Notes under the pieces: generated by a model
Seen by the model: the letters and a program-made list of their open reading frames with translations, nothing else
Database searches by the model: none
Told to the model about the DNA's origin: nothing
NCBI RefSeq assembly: GCF_025822605.1
Contig: NZ_JACKTY010000012.1
Coordinates: 62,001-126,000 of the forward strand
Reading direction: 5' to 3'
Source of the DNA: Mycolicibacterium komossense
GTDB lineage: Bacteria; Actinomycetota; Actinomycetes; Mycobacteriales; Mycobacteriaceae
Length of the DNA stretch: 64,000 bases
Made by a program: the position numbers and the translations under genes
In this document: piece after piece, positions 35,727 to 43,675 of the stretch
Position numbering within the stretch: the stretch's first letter is position 1
Layout of the letters: every line of letters starts with the position of its first letter

Positions 35727-36581
35727 TCAATCGGCGGGCGCGGGCGGTGGGGTAGCCCCCAGGGGGCGCACCGACCACGGCCCGTTGTCGTCGGGTTCCA
35801 TCAGTCGGGGCCCGGAGCTACCGGAGACGTAGAACAGGAATTCGCGCGCGGGGTAGGTCTGCTGGAAGCTGTCGAAGGCGACACCGGCCGCGTTCACGCT
35901 GATGCCCCGTATTCGGACCACATTGTCCTTGGCGTTCAGCCGAAGGTGGTTGCGCTCCCAGGAGTTTGGCTGGTCGACTTCGAAGACCTGCTCGACGAAG
36001 TCGTCGGTGAACCCATAGCGTTCGGCGAGAAAGCCGTAGAGAGAGCCACCGTCGGCAATGCGATTCTCCTCGAGAGAGGGAACGATGCTCAGCGGCAGCA
36101 CGGCTTTCTCGAGCACCTTCGGCGAACTACCCAGACTACGGAGCCGGCAGATCTCCCACACCGGTTGACCGGGGTCGATGCCCAGTGCCGCAGCATGTTT
36201 GGCGCTGGGCAGGCCGACGAGCATGCTCACCAGCTCGGTGTCGAGTTCGACCTCCCCGCCCCGCCTTCGGAGGGTTTCCAACAGCGCACCCGGGCGCGAT
36301 GGTTCACTCACCAGCCGCTGCGGCGCCACGAACGTTCCGACGCCCTGGTGCCTGACGATCTTCCCGCTACGGGCGAGTTCATCCAGCGCTCGGCGCACCG
36401 AGATGACGCTGACGCCGGCCATGTCGGCGAGTTCGGCCGTGCTCGGCAGCTGATCGCCCTCGCGCATTCCCTGGTCCTCGATCAACGCCACGACGAGGTC
36501 GTAGACGTGCTGATACCGAAGGGCGCGTGGGGATCCCTTGTCGCGCGATCGTGCGCCGGCGTGCGGAGCGCCTTCGGTCAC
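35727..36581 (-). CDS. GntR-family regulator (HutC/UTRA subfamily)
   Basis: A 284-residue GntR regulator with an N-terminal winged helix (YDLVVALIEDQGMREGDQLP, then VSVISVRRALDELARSGKI) and a UTRA-type ligand domain from about residue 110 to 270. The GTG at 36581 follows a strong GGAGG four bases away and is preferred over upstream in-frame ATGs. UTRA regulators of this type, such as NagR and DasR, often sense phosphorylated amino sugars. It is divergent from nagB and convergent with the importer genes, so it probably controls the whole island. Confidence 0.88.
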   Translation of the reverse strand: MTEGAPHAGARSRDKGSPRALRYQHVYDLVVALIEDQGMREGDQLPSTAELADMAGVSVISVRRALDELARSGKIVRHQGVGTFVAPQRLVSEPSRPGALLETLRRRGGEVELDTELVSMLVGLPSAKHAAALGIDPGQPVWEICRLRSLGSSPKVLEKAVLPLSIVPSLEENRIADGGSLYGFLAERYGFTDDFVEQVFEVDQPNSWERNHLRLNAKDNVVRIRGISVNAAGVAFDSFQQTYPAREFLFYVSGSSGPRLMEPDDNGPWSVRPLGATPPPAPAD

Positions 36582-36703
36582 AAATCCTCCAGGGTGGGCG
36601 GGTCTACCGGTCATGCCGTACCTCGGATCTGCTGTCCAACGTCCGCAGCCCGACCGATTACTCGACAACTGGCTACATCGTTATACAAGGAATGAGGATT
36701 GAC

Positions 36704-37462
36704 GTGGAAATCATCATTGCAGCGAACGCCGACGGTGTCGCTATTGCTGCGGCAGATGTGGTCACCGACATGATTCGCGACACGCCGAACGCGGTGCTGG
36801 GTCTCGCCACCGGGTCGAGTCCTCTCGGCCTCTATGCCGAGTTGGCGGCCCGGGTGGCCGACGGTCTCGACATGACCGCCGTGCGGGGATTCGCCCTCGA
36901 CGAGTACGTCGGGCTCACTCCTGACGACCCCCGCAGCTATGCCCACGTCATCGATACGAATGTGACCGGACCACTGAGGCTCGACCCTGGCAACGTGCAC
37001 GTGCCGGCCGGCGTCGGTGACGACCTCGTGGCCGCGTGTCGTCAGTACGAGGACGACATCACCCGCGCCGGCGGAATCGACCTGCAGATTCTGGGGATAG
37101 GACGCAACGGCCACCTGGGATTCAACGAGCCCGCTTCATCGTTCGACTCCCGCACCAGGATCGCGTTGCTCGCCGAGTCGACGCGACGAGACAATGCGCG
37201 CTTCTTCGAGCGGCCCGAGGACGTACCCGTGCAGTGCGTGACGCAAGGTTTGGGCACGATCATGGAGGCTCGGACCACAGTGCTCATCGCCACGGGTACG
37301 TCCAAGGCCGAAGCCATCACCCGCGCAGTTCGGGGGCCGGTCTCCACGCAGTGCCCGGCCTCGATCTTGCAGCGCCACCAGCACGCGGTGATCATCGTCG
37401 ACGAGGCGGCTGCGGCGGGGCTGAGGTCGACCGACGACTACCGCCACGCGGACAGCGCGTAG
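36704..37462 (+). CDS. nagB: glucosamine-6-phosphate deaminase NagB
   Basis: A 252-residue NagB, which turns glucosamine-6-phosphate into fructose-6-phosphate and ammonia. Seen are LGLATGSSPLGLY (phosphate site), LDEYVGL (catalytic Asp, about 65), GIGRNGHLGFNEP (about 126-138), STRRDNARFF and TQGLGTIM. The Asn in GRNGH is also found in the Bacillus enzyme. GTG 36704 has GAGG six bases upstream; ATG 36692 in the same frame is possible. No nagA deacetylase lies nearby, so the pathway entering here may deliver non-acetylated glucosamine or rely on a distant nagA. It is divergent from the GntR regulator. Confidence 0.9.
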   Translation: MEIIIAANADGVAIAAADVVTDMIRDTPNAVLGLATGSSPLGLYAELAARVADGLDMTAVRGFALDEYVGLTPDDPRSYAHVIDTNVTGPLRLDPGNVHVPAGVGDDLVAACRQYEDDITRAGGIDLQILGIGRNGHLGFNEPASSFDSRTRIALLAESTRRDNARFFERPEDVPVQCVTQGLGTIMEARTTVLIATGTSKAEAITRAVRGPVSTQCPASILQRHQHAVIIVDEAAAAGLRSTDDYRHADSA

Positions 37463-37496
37463 CCCCGGCCAGCCGGAAGACCTATGAGCGTGTCGC

Positions 37497-39539
37497 TCAG
37501 AACCGGCCGCCGCCGCCACCGCTGTAGTCACGGCCCGAGGAGTTCGACGAACCGCCGTAGGACGTCGGGCGCCCCATGCTGCGACCCCCGCCATAACTCC
37601 CGCCCCAGCTGCCGCCCATCCCGCTGCCGTTGAAGCCGCCCCGCAGCACGCTGCCGATGATGATGCCGCCGATCACCGAGCCCAGGTCGGAGTTGTTGCC
37701 GCCGTACTGCGGCGCGTACGCCCGCTGCGCGTTGCGGACATCGTCATTGGCCAGCGTCTGCGCCTGTGCGGCCAGCGTGGACGCACCGTTGGCGTGCGCG
37801 ATGGCCTCGGCCGGGTTGGTGCTGCGCTTGGCCTCGGCCGCCTCCAGCTGGCGGTTCGCCTCGGCCAGCCGGGTGCGCGCCTCAGAGCCGATGCTTCCGC
37901 GGCGGGTGTCGATGAAATCCGATACCCCCTTGACCCGCGACTGCGCGGTGAACAGTGCCTGCTCCAGTATCCTGGCCTGTTTCTGAGCCTCCTGGCGGAA
38001 CTCGGCGATACTCGCCAGGACCCGGTCGAGGTCGGCATCGGCCTTGGTCAATCGGGTGAAGACACCGAGCGGATCGGTGCTGCCGTCCTTGTTCGCGTCG
38101 GCGACCGCCTGGACGGCGGCATCGCGCGCGGCTCCCAGTTCGGGTGATGACGGTGTATTCGGCTGTGCCAGTTGCTCGGCGGCTTGGTCGATGCCGTTCT
38201 GGATATCGATGATCTCGGCAGGGAGCCCGGCGATGGCCCGGTTGATGTCGGCGGAGGCGCTCTCGACCGCGTCGAGCAGGGTTTGTGCCTGACCCAGCGA
38301 GCCTTCGATCGCCCGGATCGCGTCGATCAAGCCGGTCTGGTCGCCGGCGGGTCTGCTCACCAGATTCCGCGCGGTGCTCAGATTCTGGTCTGCAAACGCC
38401 AGGCGATCGCGCGCTTCGTCCACATTGCCGGCAACCGATGCCAGGGCCACCTCGGAGAACTGCTTGTGCAGCCCGGCCAGTGTCTGCTCGGCCGGGGCGA
38501 TCCGCGCACTGAGCGCCACCATCTGCTGGGTCAGCGCGTCCAGGCGGGTTGGCGCGTTGATCAACAGGTCGCGCAACTTCGCGAACGCATCGCTCTGTGC
38601 ATCGAGTGCGCGGTCGGCTTTGGCGGCCGCGACGATCGCCCGGGTGAGCAGATCCCGTCGTTGCAACGGTGTCTCCGGGACGGCGTCGTCAAGGATCTGT
38701 CGGACATTGAAGGCTTGTGCGAGTGCGGTTTTCGCGGCCGCGACGGCGGCGCTGAACGGCTCGGTCTGGGTGGGGCCGAATTCCTCCACGGCCAGCGCCA
38801 GTTCGCCATCGCTGGTGCGAACCGCATTGTCGACGTCGACGACAATGATCTTGGACAGATCATCGAGCGCATCGAGGGATACCGTCGCCAGCGCGTCGGG
38901 ATCGGTGGGGTCCACCTGTTTGGCCGCGGCGAGCTCGGCCTCTCGGCGGTTGTGCTTGCGGTGGCGCAGCCAGAGCCACGCGACCAGGACCAACGCCGCC
39001 ACGACGGCCAGGGCGATCACCAAGGTCATCCACGACATCCCGGATGACATCCCGGATGACATCCCCGAGCCGGCCGAGTTGGACATCGTCAACCCCGTGG
39101 CGGCCGCGACGGCTGCTCCGGTCCAGTTCTCGGAGTGCAAAGCGGGCTCGATGTTGTTGCGGCGCAGCGATGCCGCGTCGGAGGCGGACATCGAGGTGGA
39201 CGGCTGGAAGTAGTAGGAACGGTCCCCGACCGCGACGGCTAGCAACGCGTCCTGGTCGCCGAAGCTGCTGGCGTTCATGGTGTCCTGGGCCCAGTTCACC
39301 GGTGTGCGCCCGGAGAAGGTGTCGACGTAGACCACCCACAGCCGCGTCCTGTTCGCCGTATAGAGCTCGTCGACCGCGCTCTGCACCTGCGCCCGCTCCG
39401 CGGTGGACAACACATTGGCGCTATCGGTGACGTAGTCGCGCAGCCGGAATGGCGGATCGGCCAGGACAGAAGGCGCGAGCAAAACTGAGGCCGTCAGAAT
39501 TGCGAGCAGCATGCCGAGTACTCGAGTGGTTGCGCGCAT
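37497..39539 (-). CDS. TPM-domain membrane protein (Rv2345-like)
   Basis: A 680-residue protein. It has a signal peptide (residues 1-27, cleavage near VLADPP), a TPM/DUF477 domain (about 30-150; YVTDSANVLSTAERAQVQSA), a membrane helix (about 172-192; WMTLVIALAVVAALVLVAWL), then a long cytoplasmic coiled-coil region (about 200-590) and a Gly/Ser-rich tail ending GGGGGRF. TPM proteins such as YgcG and plant TLP18.3 are linked to membrane protein complex turnover. The position before dgt-dnaG matches Rv2345. The ATG at 39539 starts the signal peptide; the open frame upstream is discarded. Confidence 0.88.
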   Translation of the reverse strand: MRATTRVLGMLLAILTASVLLAPSVLADPPFRLRDYVTDSANVLSTAERAQVQSAVDELYTANRTRLWVVYVDTFSGRTPVNWAQDTMNASSFGDQDALLAVAVGDRSYYFQPSTSMSASDAASLRRNNIEPALHSENWTGAAVAAATGLTMSNSAGSGMSSGMSSGMSWMTLVIALAVVAALVLVAWLWLRHRKHNRREAELAAAKQVDPTDPDALATVSLDALDDLSKIIVVDVDNAVRTSDGELALAVEEFGPTQTEPFSAAVAAAKTALAQAFNVRQILDDAVPETPLQRRDLLTRAIVAAAKADRALDAQSDAFAKLRDLLINAPTRLDALTQQMVALSARIAPAEQTLAGLHKQFSEVALASVAGNVDEARDRLAFADQNLSTARNLVSRPAGDQTGLIDAIRAIEGSLGQAQTLLDAVESASADINRAIAGLPAEIIDIQNGIDQAAEQLAQPNTPSSPELGAARDAAVQAVADANKDGSTDPLGVFTRLTKADADLDRVLASIAEFRQEAQKQARILEQALFTAQSRVKGVSDFIDTRRGSIGSEARTRLAEANRQLEAAEAKRSTNPAEAIAHANGASTLAAQAQTLANDDVRNAQRAYAPQYGGNNSDLGSVIGGIIIGSVLRGGFNGSGMGGSWGGSYGGGRSMGRPTSYGGSSNSSGRDYSGGGGGRF
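39034..39069. repeat. 12-bp tandem repeat, 3 units
   Basis: Two exact GACATCCCGGAT units and one degenerate unit encode the SGMSSGMSSGM linker just before the membrane helix of the TPM protein. Confidence 0.8.
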
Positions 39540-39598
39540 GACCGCCAATGTAATGGGCCGCGCGGTGCCGACGGACCTCCCTGGCAGACTGTGCCTCA

Positions 39599-40873
39599 GT
39601 GAGCACCATTCAGAAGGACCGCTACGACGATTTCGATCGTGAGCGTCCGGTGCGGGAGGCCGAGAAAGCTGCCGCGCTGCCGGGAACCGACACCGAGCAT
39701 CGCAGCGATTTCGCCCGCGACCGGGCCCGCGTGTTGCATTGTGCTGCCCTGCGCCGGCTCGCGGACAAGACGCAGGTCGTCGGACCACGCGAGAGCGACA
39801 CCCCGCGCACCAGGCTGACCCATTCGCTCGAGGTGGCGCAGATCGGTCGCGGGATGGCGATCGGGCTCGGCTGCGATTCCGACCTGGTGGATCTGGCGGG
39901 CCTGGCCCACGACATCGGCCACCCGCCCTACGGGCACAACGGGGAGCGGGCGCTCGCTGAGATCGCCGACGCCTACGGCGGATTCGAGGGCAACGCGCAG
40001 AACTTCCGGATCCTCACCCGGCTGGAACCGAAAGTGCTTGACGCCGAGGGCCGTTCCGCGGGGCTGAACCTGACCCGGGCGTCGTTGGACGCGGTGGCGA
40101 AGTACCCGTGGCGACGCTCGCCGGGTCGGCGGAAATTCGGCTTCTACGACGATGACGCGACCGCCGCGGACTGGATGCGCGCCGGTGCCCCTGCCGAGCG
40201 GCCCTGCCTGGAAGCTCAGGTGATGGACTGGGCCGACGACGTCGCCTATTCGGTGCATGACGTCGAAGACGGCGTGATCTCGGGCCGGATCGACCTGCGG
40301 GTGCTGGCCGATCCCGACGCGGCGGCGACGCTGGCCCGCCTCGGCGTCGAGTCGTTCCCGGCCGCGGCGTCCGAGGATCTGCTGGCCGCCGCCGAGCGAC
40401 TGTCCCAGATGCCGGTGGTGGCAGCGGTCGGCAAGTACGACGGCACGCTGGCCGCGTCGGTGGCGCTCAAACGGCTGACCAGCGAGCTCGTCGGCCGCTT
40501 CGCCAACGCCGCGATCTCCGAAACCAGGGCTGTCGCCGGTACCGGCCCACTGGCTCGATTCGACACCGACCTGGCCGTCCCTGGCCTGGTCCGCGCCGAA
40601 GTGGCGATCCTGAAGATGCTGGCGCTCCAGTTCATCATGTCCGATCACCATCACCTGCAGATTCAGACCGACCAGCGGACCCGCATCCACGAGGTCGCGC
40701 TGATCTTGTGGGCGCAGGCACCGGGCAGTCTGGATCCGCAGTTCGCGCCCGAATTCGCCGCGGCAGGCGATGACGGAGCCCGGCTGCGCGTCGTGGTCGA
40801 CCAGATCGCGTCCTATACCGAGACCCGATTGGAACGAGTGCACGAAGCGCGCTCGCCCAGACCTTTAGACTGA
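39599..40873 (+). CDS. dgt: deoxyguanosinetriphosphate triphosphohydrolase-like protein
   Basis: A 424-residue HD-domain nucleotidase that splits dNTPs to deoxynucleoside and triphosphate. The metal motifs are [14 protein letters not shown] (about 78-91) and [15 protein letters not shown] (about 109-123), and a further Asp lies in [15 protein letters not shown] (about 208). The GTG at 39599 starts just after the divergent TPM gene promoter region. It is followed four bases after its stop by dnaG, as in M. tuberculosis Rv2344c-Rv2343c. Confidence 0.95.
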   Translation: MSTIQKDRYDDFDRERPVREAEKAAALPGTDTEHRSDFARDRARVLHCAALRRLADKTQVVGPRESDTPRTRLTHSLEVAQIGRGMAIGLGCDSDLVDLAGLAHDIGHPPYGHNGERALAEIADAYGGFEGNAQNFRILTRLEPKVLDAEGRSAGLNLTRASLDAVAKYPWRRSPGRRKFGFYDDDATAADWMRAGAPAERPCLEAQVMDWADDVAYSVHDVEDGVISGRIDLRVLADPDAAATLARLGVESFPAAASEDLLAAAERLSQMPVVAAVGKYDGTLAASVALKRLTSELVGRFANAAISETRAVAGTGPLARFDTDLAVPGLVRAEVAILKMLALQFIMSDHHHLQIQTDQRTRIHEVALILWAQAPGSLDPQFAPEFAAAGDDGARLRVVVDQIASYTETRLERVHEARSPRPLD

Positions 40874-40877
40874 TCCG

Positions 40878-42815
40878 ATGGCCGGCCGCATCCCCGATCG
40901 CGATATCGCGGCCATCCGGGAACGCACCCGCATCGAAGACGTCGTCGGCGACTACGTGCAGCTACGCCGAGCGGGCGCCGACTCGCTGAAAGGTATCTGC
41001 CCGTTCCACGACGAGAAGTCGCCCTCGTTCCATGTCCGGCCCAACCACGGGCATTTCCACTGCTTCGGCTGCGGTGAGGGCGGCGACGCGTACGCCTTCC
41101 TGCAGAAGATCGAACACATCACGTTCGTCGAGGCCGTCGAGATGCTGGCCGACCGGATCGGCTACACCGTCACCTACACCGGTGCGTCGAACACCAACGT
41201 GCAGCGCGACCGTGGCAGCCGCAGCAGGCTGATCGCCGCCAACGCCGCTGCCGCCGAGTTCTACGCCGAGGCGCTGGAGAGTTCGGAGGCCGAACCGGGC
41301 CGCCGCTACCTGACCGACCGCAACTTCGACGCCGCGGCCGCCAAACACTTCGGGTGTGGCTGGGCGCCGTCGGGCTGGGACACGCTGACCAAGCATCTGA
41401 TCCGGAAAGGCTTCGAGTTCAAAGAACTTGAAGCGGCCGGGCTGTCGCGGGAAGGCAACCGCGGCCCGATGGACAGGTTCCACCGCAGGCTGCTGTGGCC
41501 GATCCGGGCCGCCAGCGGCGAGGTGATCGGCTTCGGGGCCCGCCGGATGTTCGACGACGACCGGATGGAAGCCAAGTTCGTCAACACCCCCGAAACGGTG
41601 CTGTACAAGAAGTCGTCGGTGCTTTACGGCCTCGACTTGGCCAAGCGTGATATCGCCAAGGGGCATCAGGCGGTGGTGGTCGAGGGCTACACCGACGTCA
41701 TGGCCATGCACCTGGCCGGCGTCACCACCGCCGTCGCCTCGTGCGGCACCGCGTTCGGTGACGAGCACTTGGCGATGCTGCGCCGATTGATGATGGACGA
41801 CAAGTTCTTTCGCGGTGAGCTCATCTACGTGTTCGACGGTGATGCCGCCGGTCGCGCTGCCGCAGTCAAGGCCCTCGAAGGTGAACAGAACCTGGCCGGG
41901 CAGTCGTTCGTCGCGGTCGCCTCCGACGGGATGGACCCCTGCGATCTGCGGCTGAAATCCGGGGACGGTCCGCTGCGGGATCTGGTGGCACGGCGAACAC
42001 CGTTGTTCGAGTTCGCAATTCGCACGGCGCTGGCGGAGATGGACCTCGACAGTGCCGAGGGCCGGGTGGCCGCGCTGCGGCGCTGCGTGCCGATGGTGTC
42101 GTTGATCAAGGATCCGACGCTGCGCGACGAGTACGCCAGGCAGCTGGCCGGCTGGGTCGGTTGGGACGATGTCGCACAGGTGATCGGCCGGGTCCGCGAC
42201 GGGGCCAAGGGCGCGTCGGGGGCCAAAGGTGGCGTGGTCCAGCATGGCAGGGGAGCCCGCACCGACAGTCGGCGTCCGGGCGCGCAGGACGCCCCCGAGA
42301 AATCGACGCCGGCGCAGCGGCCGAACCCGAAGGACCCCACCCTGTGGCCGCAGCGCGAGGCGCTCAAATCGGCCCTGCAATACCCGGCGTTGTCCGGCCC
42401 GGTCTTCGACTCGCTGACCGTCGAGAGCTTCACCCATCCCGGCTACGCCGCCGTCCGCGTCGCCATCGAGGCGGCGGGGGGCACCTCGGCGGGGATCGGC
42501 GGTGCGCAATGGATCGACGCGGTGCGTCAACAGGCGTTGTCGCCCGCGGCAGGTGCACTCGTCAACGAGTTGGGTGTCGAAGGCATTCGCGTCGAGGACG
42601 AGGAAAAACTGCCGCGCTACATTTCCAGTGTGCTCGCCCGGCTACAGGAGGTGTGGGTGGGCAGGCAGATCGCCGAGGTCAAATCGAAGTTGCAACGCAT
42701 GTCGCCGGTCGAGCAGGGTGACGAATACCACGCCTTGTTCGGCGACCTGGTCGCCATGGAGGCATATCGGCGCAGCCTGCTGCAGCAGGCCAGCGGCGAT
42801 GACCTCAGTGCGTGA
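40878..42815 (+). CDS. dnaG: DNA primase DnaG
   Basis: A 645-residue bacterial primase. It has an N-terminal CHC2 zinc finger (CPFHDEKSPSFHV...HCFGCG, about residues 39-66), a central TOPRIM domain (EGYTDVMAMH about 269, FDGDAAG about 316) and a C-terminal helicase-binding domain after a basic linker (about 440-490). It makes RNA primers for replication. It starts five bases after dgt and is probably co-transcribed with it. Confidence 0.97.
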   Translation: MAGRIPDRDIAAIRERTRIEDVVGDYVQLRRAGADSLKGICPFHDEKSPSFHVRPNHGHFHCFGCGEGGDAYAFLQKIEHITFVEAVEMLADRIGYTVTYTGASNTNVQRDRGSRSRLIAANAAAAEFYAEALESSEAEPGRRYLTDRNFDAAAAKHFGCGWAPSGWDTLTKHLIRKGFEFKELEAAGLSREGNRGPMDRFHRRLLWPIRAASGEVIGFGARRMFDDDRMEAKFVNTPETVLYKKSSVLYGLDLAKRDIAKGHQAVVVEGYTDVMAMHLAGVTTAVASCGTAFGDEHLAMLRRLMMDDKFFRGELIYVFDGDAAGRAAAVKALEGEQNLAGQSFVAVASDGMDPCDLRLKSGDGPLRDLVARRTPLFEFAIRTALAEMDLDSAEGRVAALRRCVPMVSLIKDPTLRDEYARQLAGWVGWDDVAQVIGRVRDGAKGASGAKGGVVQHGRGARTDSRRPGAQDAPEKSTPAQRPNPKDPTLWPQREALKSALQYPALSGPVFDSLTVESFTHPGYAAVRVAIEAAGGTSAGIGGAQWIDAVRQQALSPAAGALVNELGVEGIRVEDEEKLPRYISSVLARLQEVWVGRQIAEVKSKLQRMSPVEQGDEYHALFGDLVAMEAYRRSLLQQASGDDLSA

Positions 42816-42866
42816 GCGGGCGACCGGGTTTACGCTGTAGAGGCTGATCGAACGAAAGGCACGTCA

Positions 42867-43178
42867 ATGGGAATCATCACAGCGAGTCGCGCCCGACGGA
42901 TTGTCGTCATCGGCGCCTTCGCGGCAGCTGCCGTCGCCGCACCCACGTATGCAGCCCTCAGTGCCCCCACTCCGAGCAGCACCCCGCAGGCGGAATGCCT
43001 GGCCTGGCTGGGCGCTCGCGGTACTGGCACCTGCATTTCGTACTCGAATTCCAGCGGTGCCGGCCAGACCGGTTTCGGTAGCCCCGGGATTTCCGTCGGC
43101 GGTCCCAACAGCGGTAGCCCCGGTATCAGCACCGGCCCGCTGCTGCCCGGGCAGACGATCAACGTCCCGCTGGGCTGA
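42867..43178 (+). CDS. small exported protein of unknown function (Rv2342-like position)
   Basis: A 103-residue protein. It has a basic start and hydrophobic signal segment (about 11-31, cleavage likely near TYAALSAP). The mature peptide has two cysteines (CLAWLGARGTGTC) and a Gly/Pro/Ser-rich tail with the repeated GSPGIS unit. GAAAGG precedes the ATG. No domain is recognised. The place after dnaG matches Rv2342. Confidence 0.75.
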   Translation: MGIITASRARRIVVIGAFAAAAVAAPTYAALSAPTPSSTPQAECLAWLGARGTGTCISYSNSSGAGQTGFGSPGISVGGPNSGSPGISTGPLLPGQTINVPLG

Positions 43179-43181
43179 CCG

Positions 43182-43427
43182 TCACTGCCGCGGCGGCTGC
43201 TGCGGCGGGATTATTACCGTCTGACCATCGACTTCGGTGAGTTCGACCATGCCCGCATCCGGGGACACCCGGTTGGCGATTCTGCGGCGTCCTGCGTCGA
43301 TCACGGACTTGGCGACCGGACTGCCGGTGACTGCCCGGTACGTGCCGACGATCTGCTCATAGCGACGCCGGCCGGCCTTCGACCCCAGTACATAGCCGAC
43401 TCCCAGCACGGCGACAAAGCGGATCAC
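43182..43427 (-). CDS. small membrane-anchored protein, YtxH-like
   Basis: An 81-residue protein beginning MIRFVAVLGVGYVLGSKAGR. A short glycine-rich N-terminal helix is followed by a basic amphipathic stretch (RRYEQIVGTYRAVTGSPVAK), the pattern of YtxH-type proteins, and a Pro/Gln-rich end. It converges on the preceding gene with three bases between the stops. Function unknown. Confidence 0.75.
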   Translation of the reverse strand: MIRFVAVLGVGYVLGSKAGRRRYEQIVGTYRAVTGSPVAKSVIDAGRRRIANRVSPDAGMVELTEVDGQTVIIPPQQPPRQ

Positions 43428-43598
43428 TCAGATGCCTCCAGGTCCTTCGTCTCGACGCGACTATGCGCGATTGCGTTGCCTCCATCCTGCCTCACCGACG
43501 GCCGTGCGCGCTGCCGGCGGAAGCGCTTTGAGTAGTACGGGGCCAGTACGCTAGAGTCACTCCTCGGCCCGCGGAGCAGCTACCCGCGGGAGTGCCAA

Positions 43599-43671
43599 TC
43601 CCCTGTAGCTCAATTGGCAGAGCAGCCGACTGTTAATCGGCAGGTTCCTGGTTCGAGTCCAGGCGGGGGAG
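43599..43671 (+). tRNA. tRNA-Asn (anticodon GTT)
   Basis: A 73-base cloverleaf. Acceptor TCCCCTG pairs with CGGGGGA (one T-G pair), followed by discriminator G. The D-arm has AGCTCAATTGGCAGAGC. The anticodon stem-loop CCGAC-TGTTAAT-CGG places GTT at 43632-43634. The T-arm CCTGG-TTCGAGT-CCAGG is regular. No CCA is encoded. Confidence 0.97.
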
Positions 43672-43675
43672 CAAG

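Noticed and set aside
22919..37462. Island as a prophage or integrative element
   Set aside because: No integrase, phage structural gene or flanking tRNA/direct repeat was seen; only metabolic genes.
37485..37499. TGAGCG/CGCTCA hairpin between nagB and the TPM gene
   Set aside because: Six-base stem with three-base loop and no T-run; too weak to call a terminator although it lies between convergent genes.
40962..42530. Long minus-strand frame (522 codons) opposite dnaG
   Set aside because: Arg/Gly/Pro-rich shadow of dnaG with no ribosome site; dnaG motifs are clear on the plus strand.
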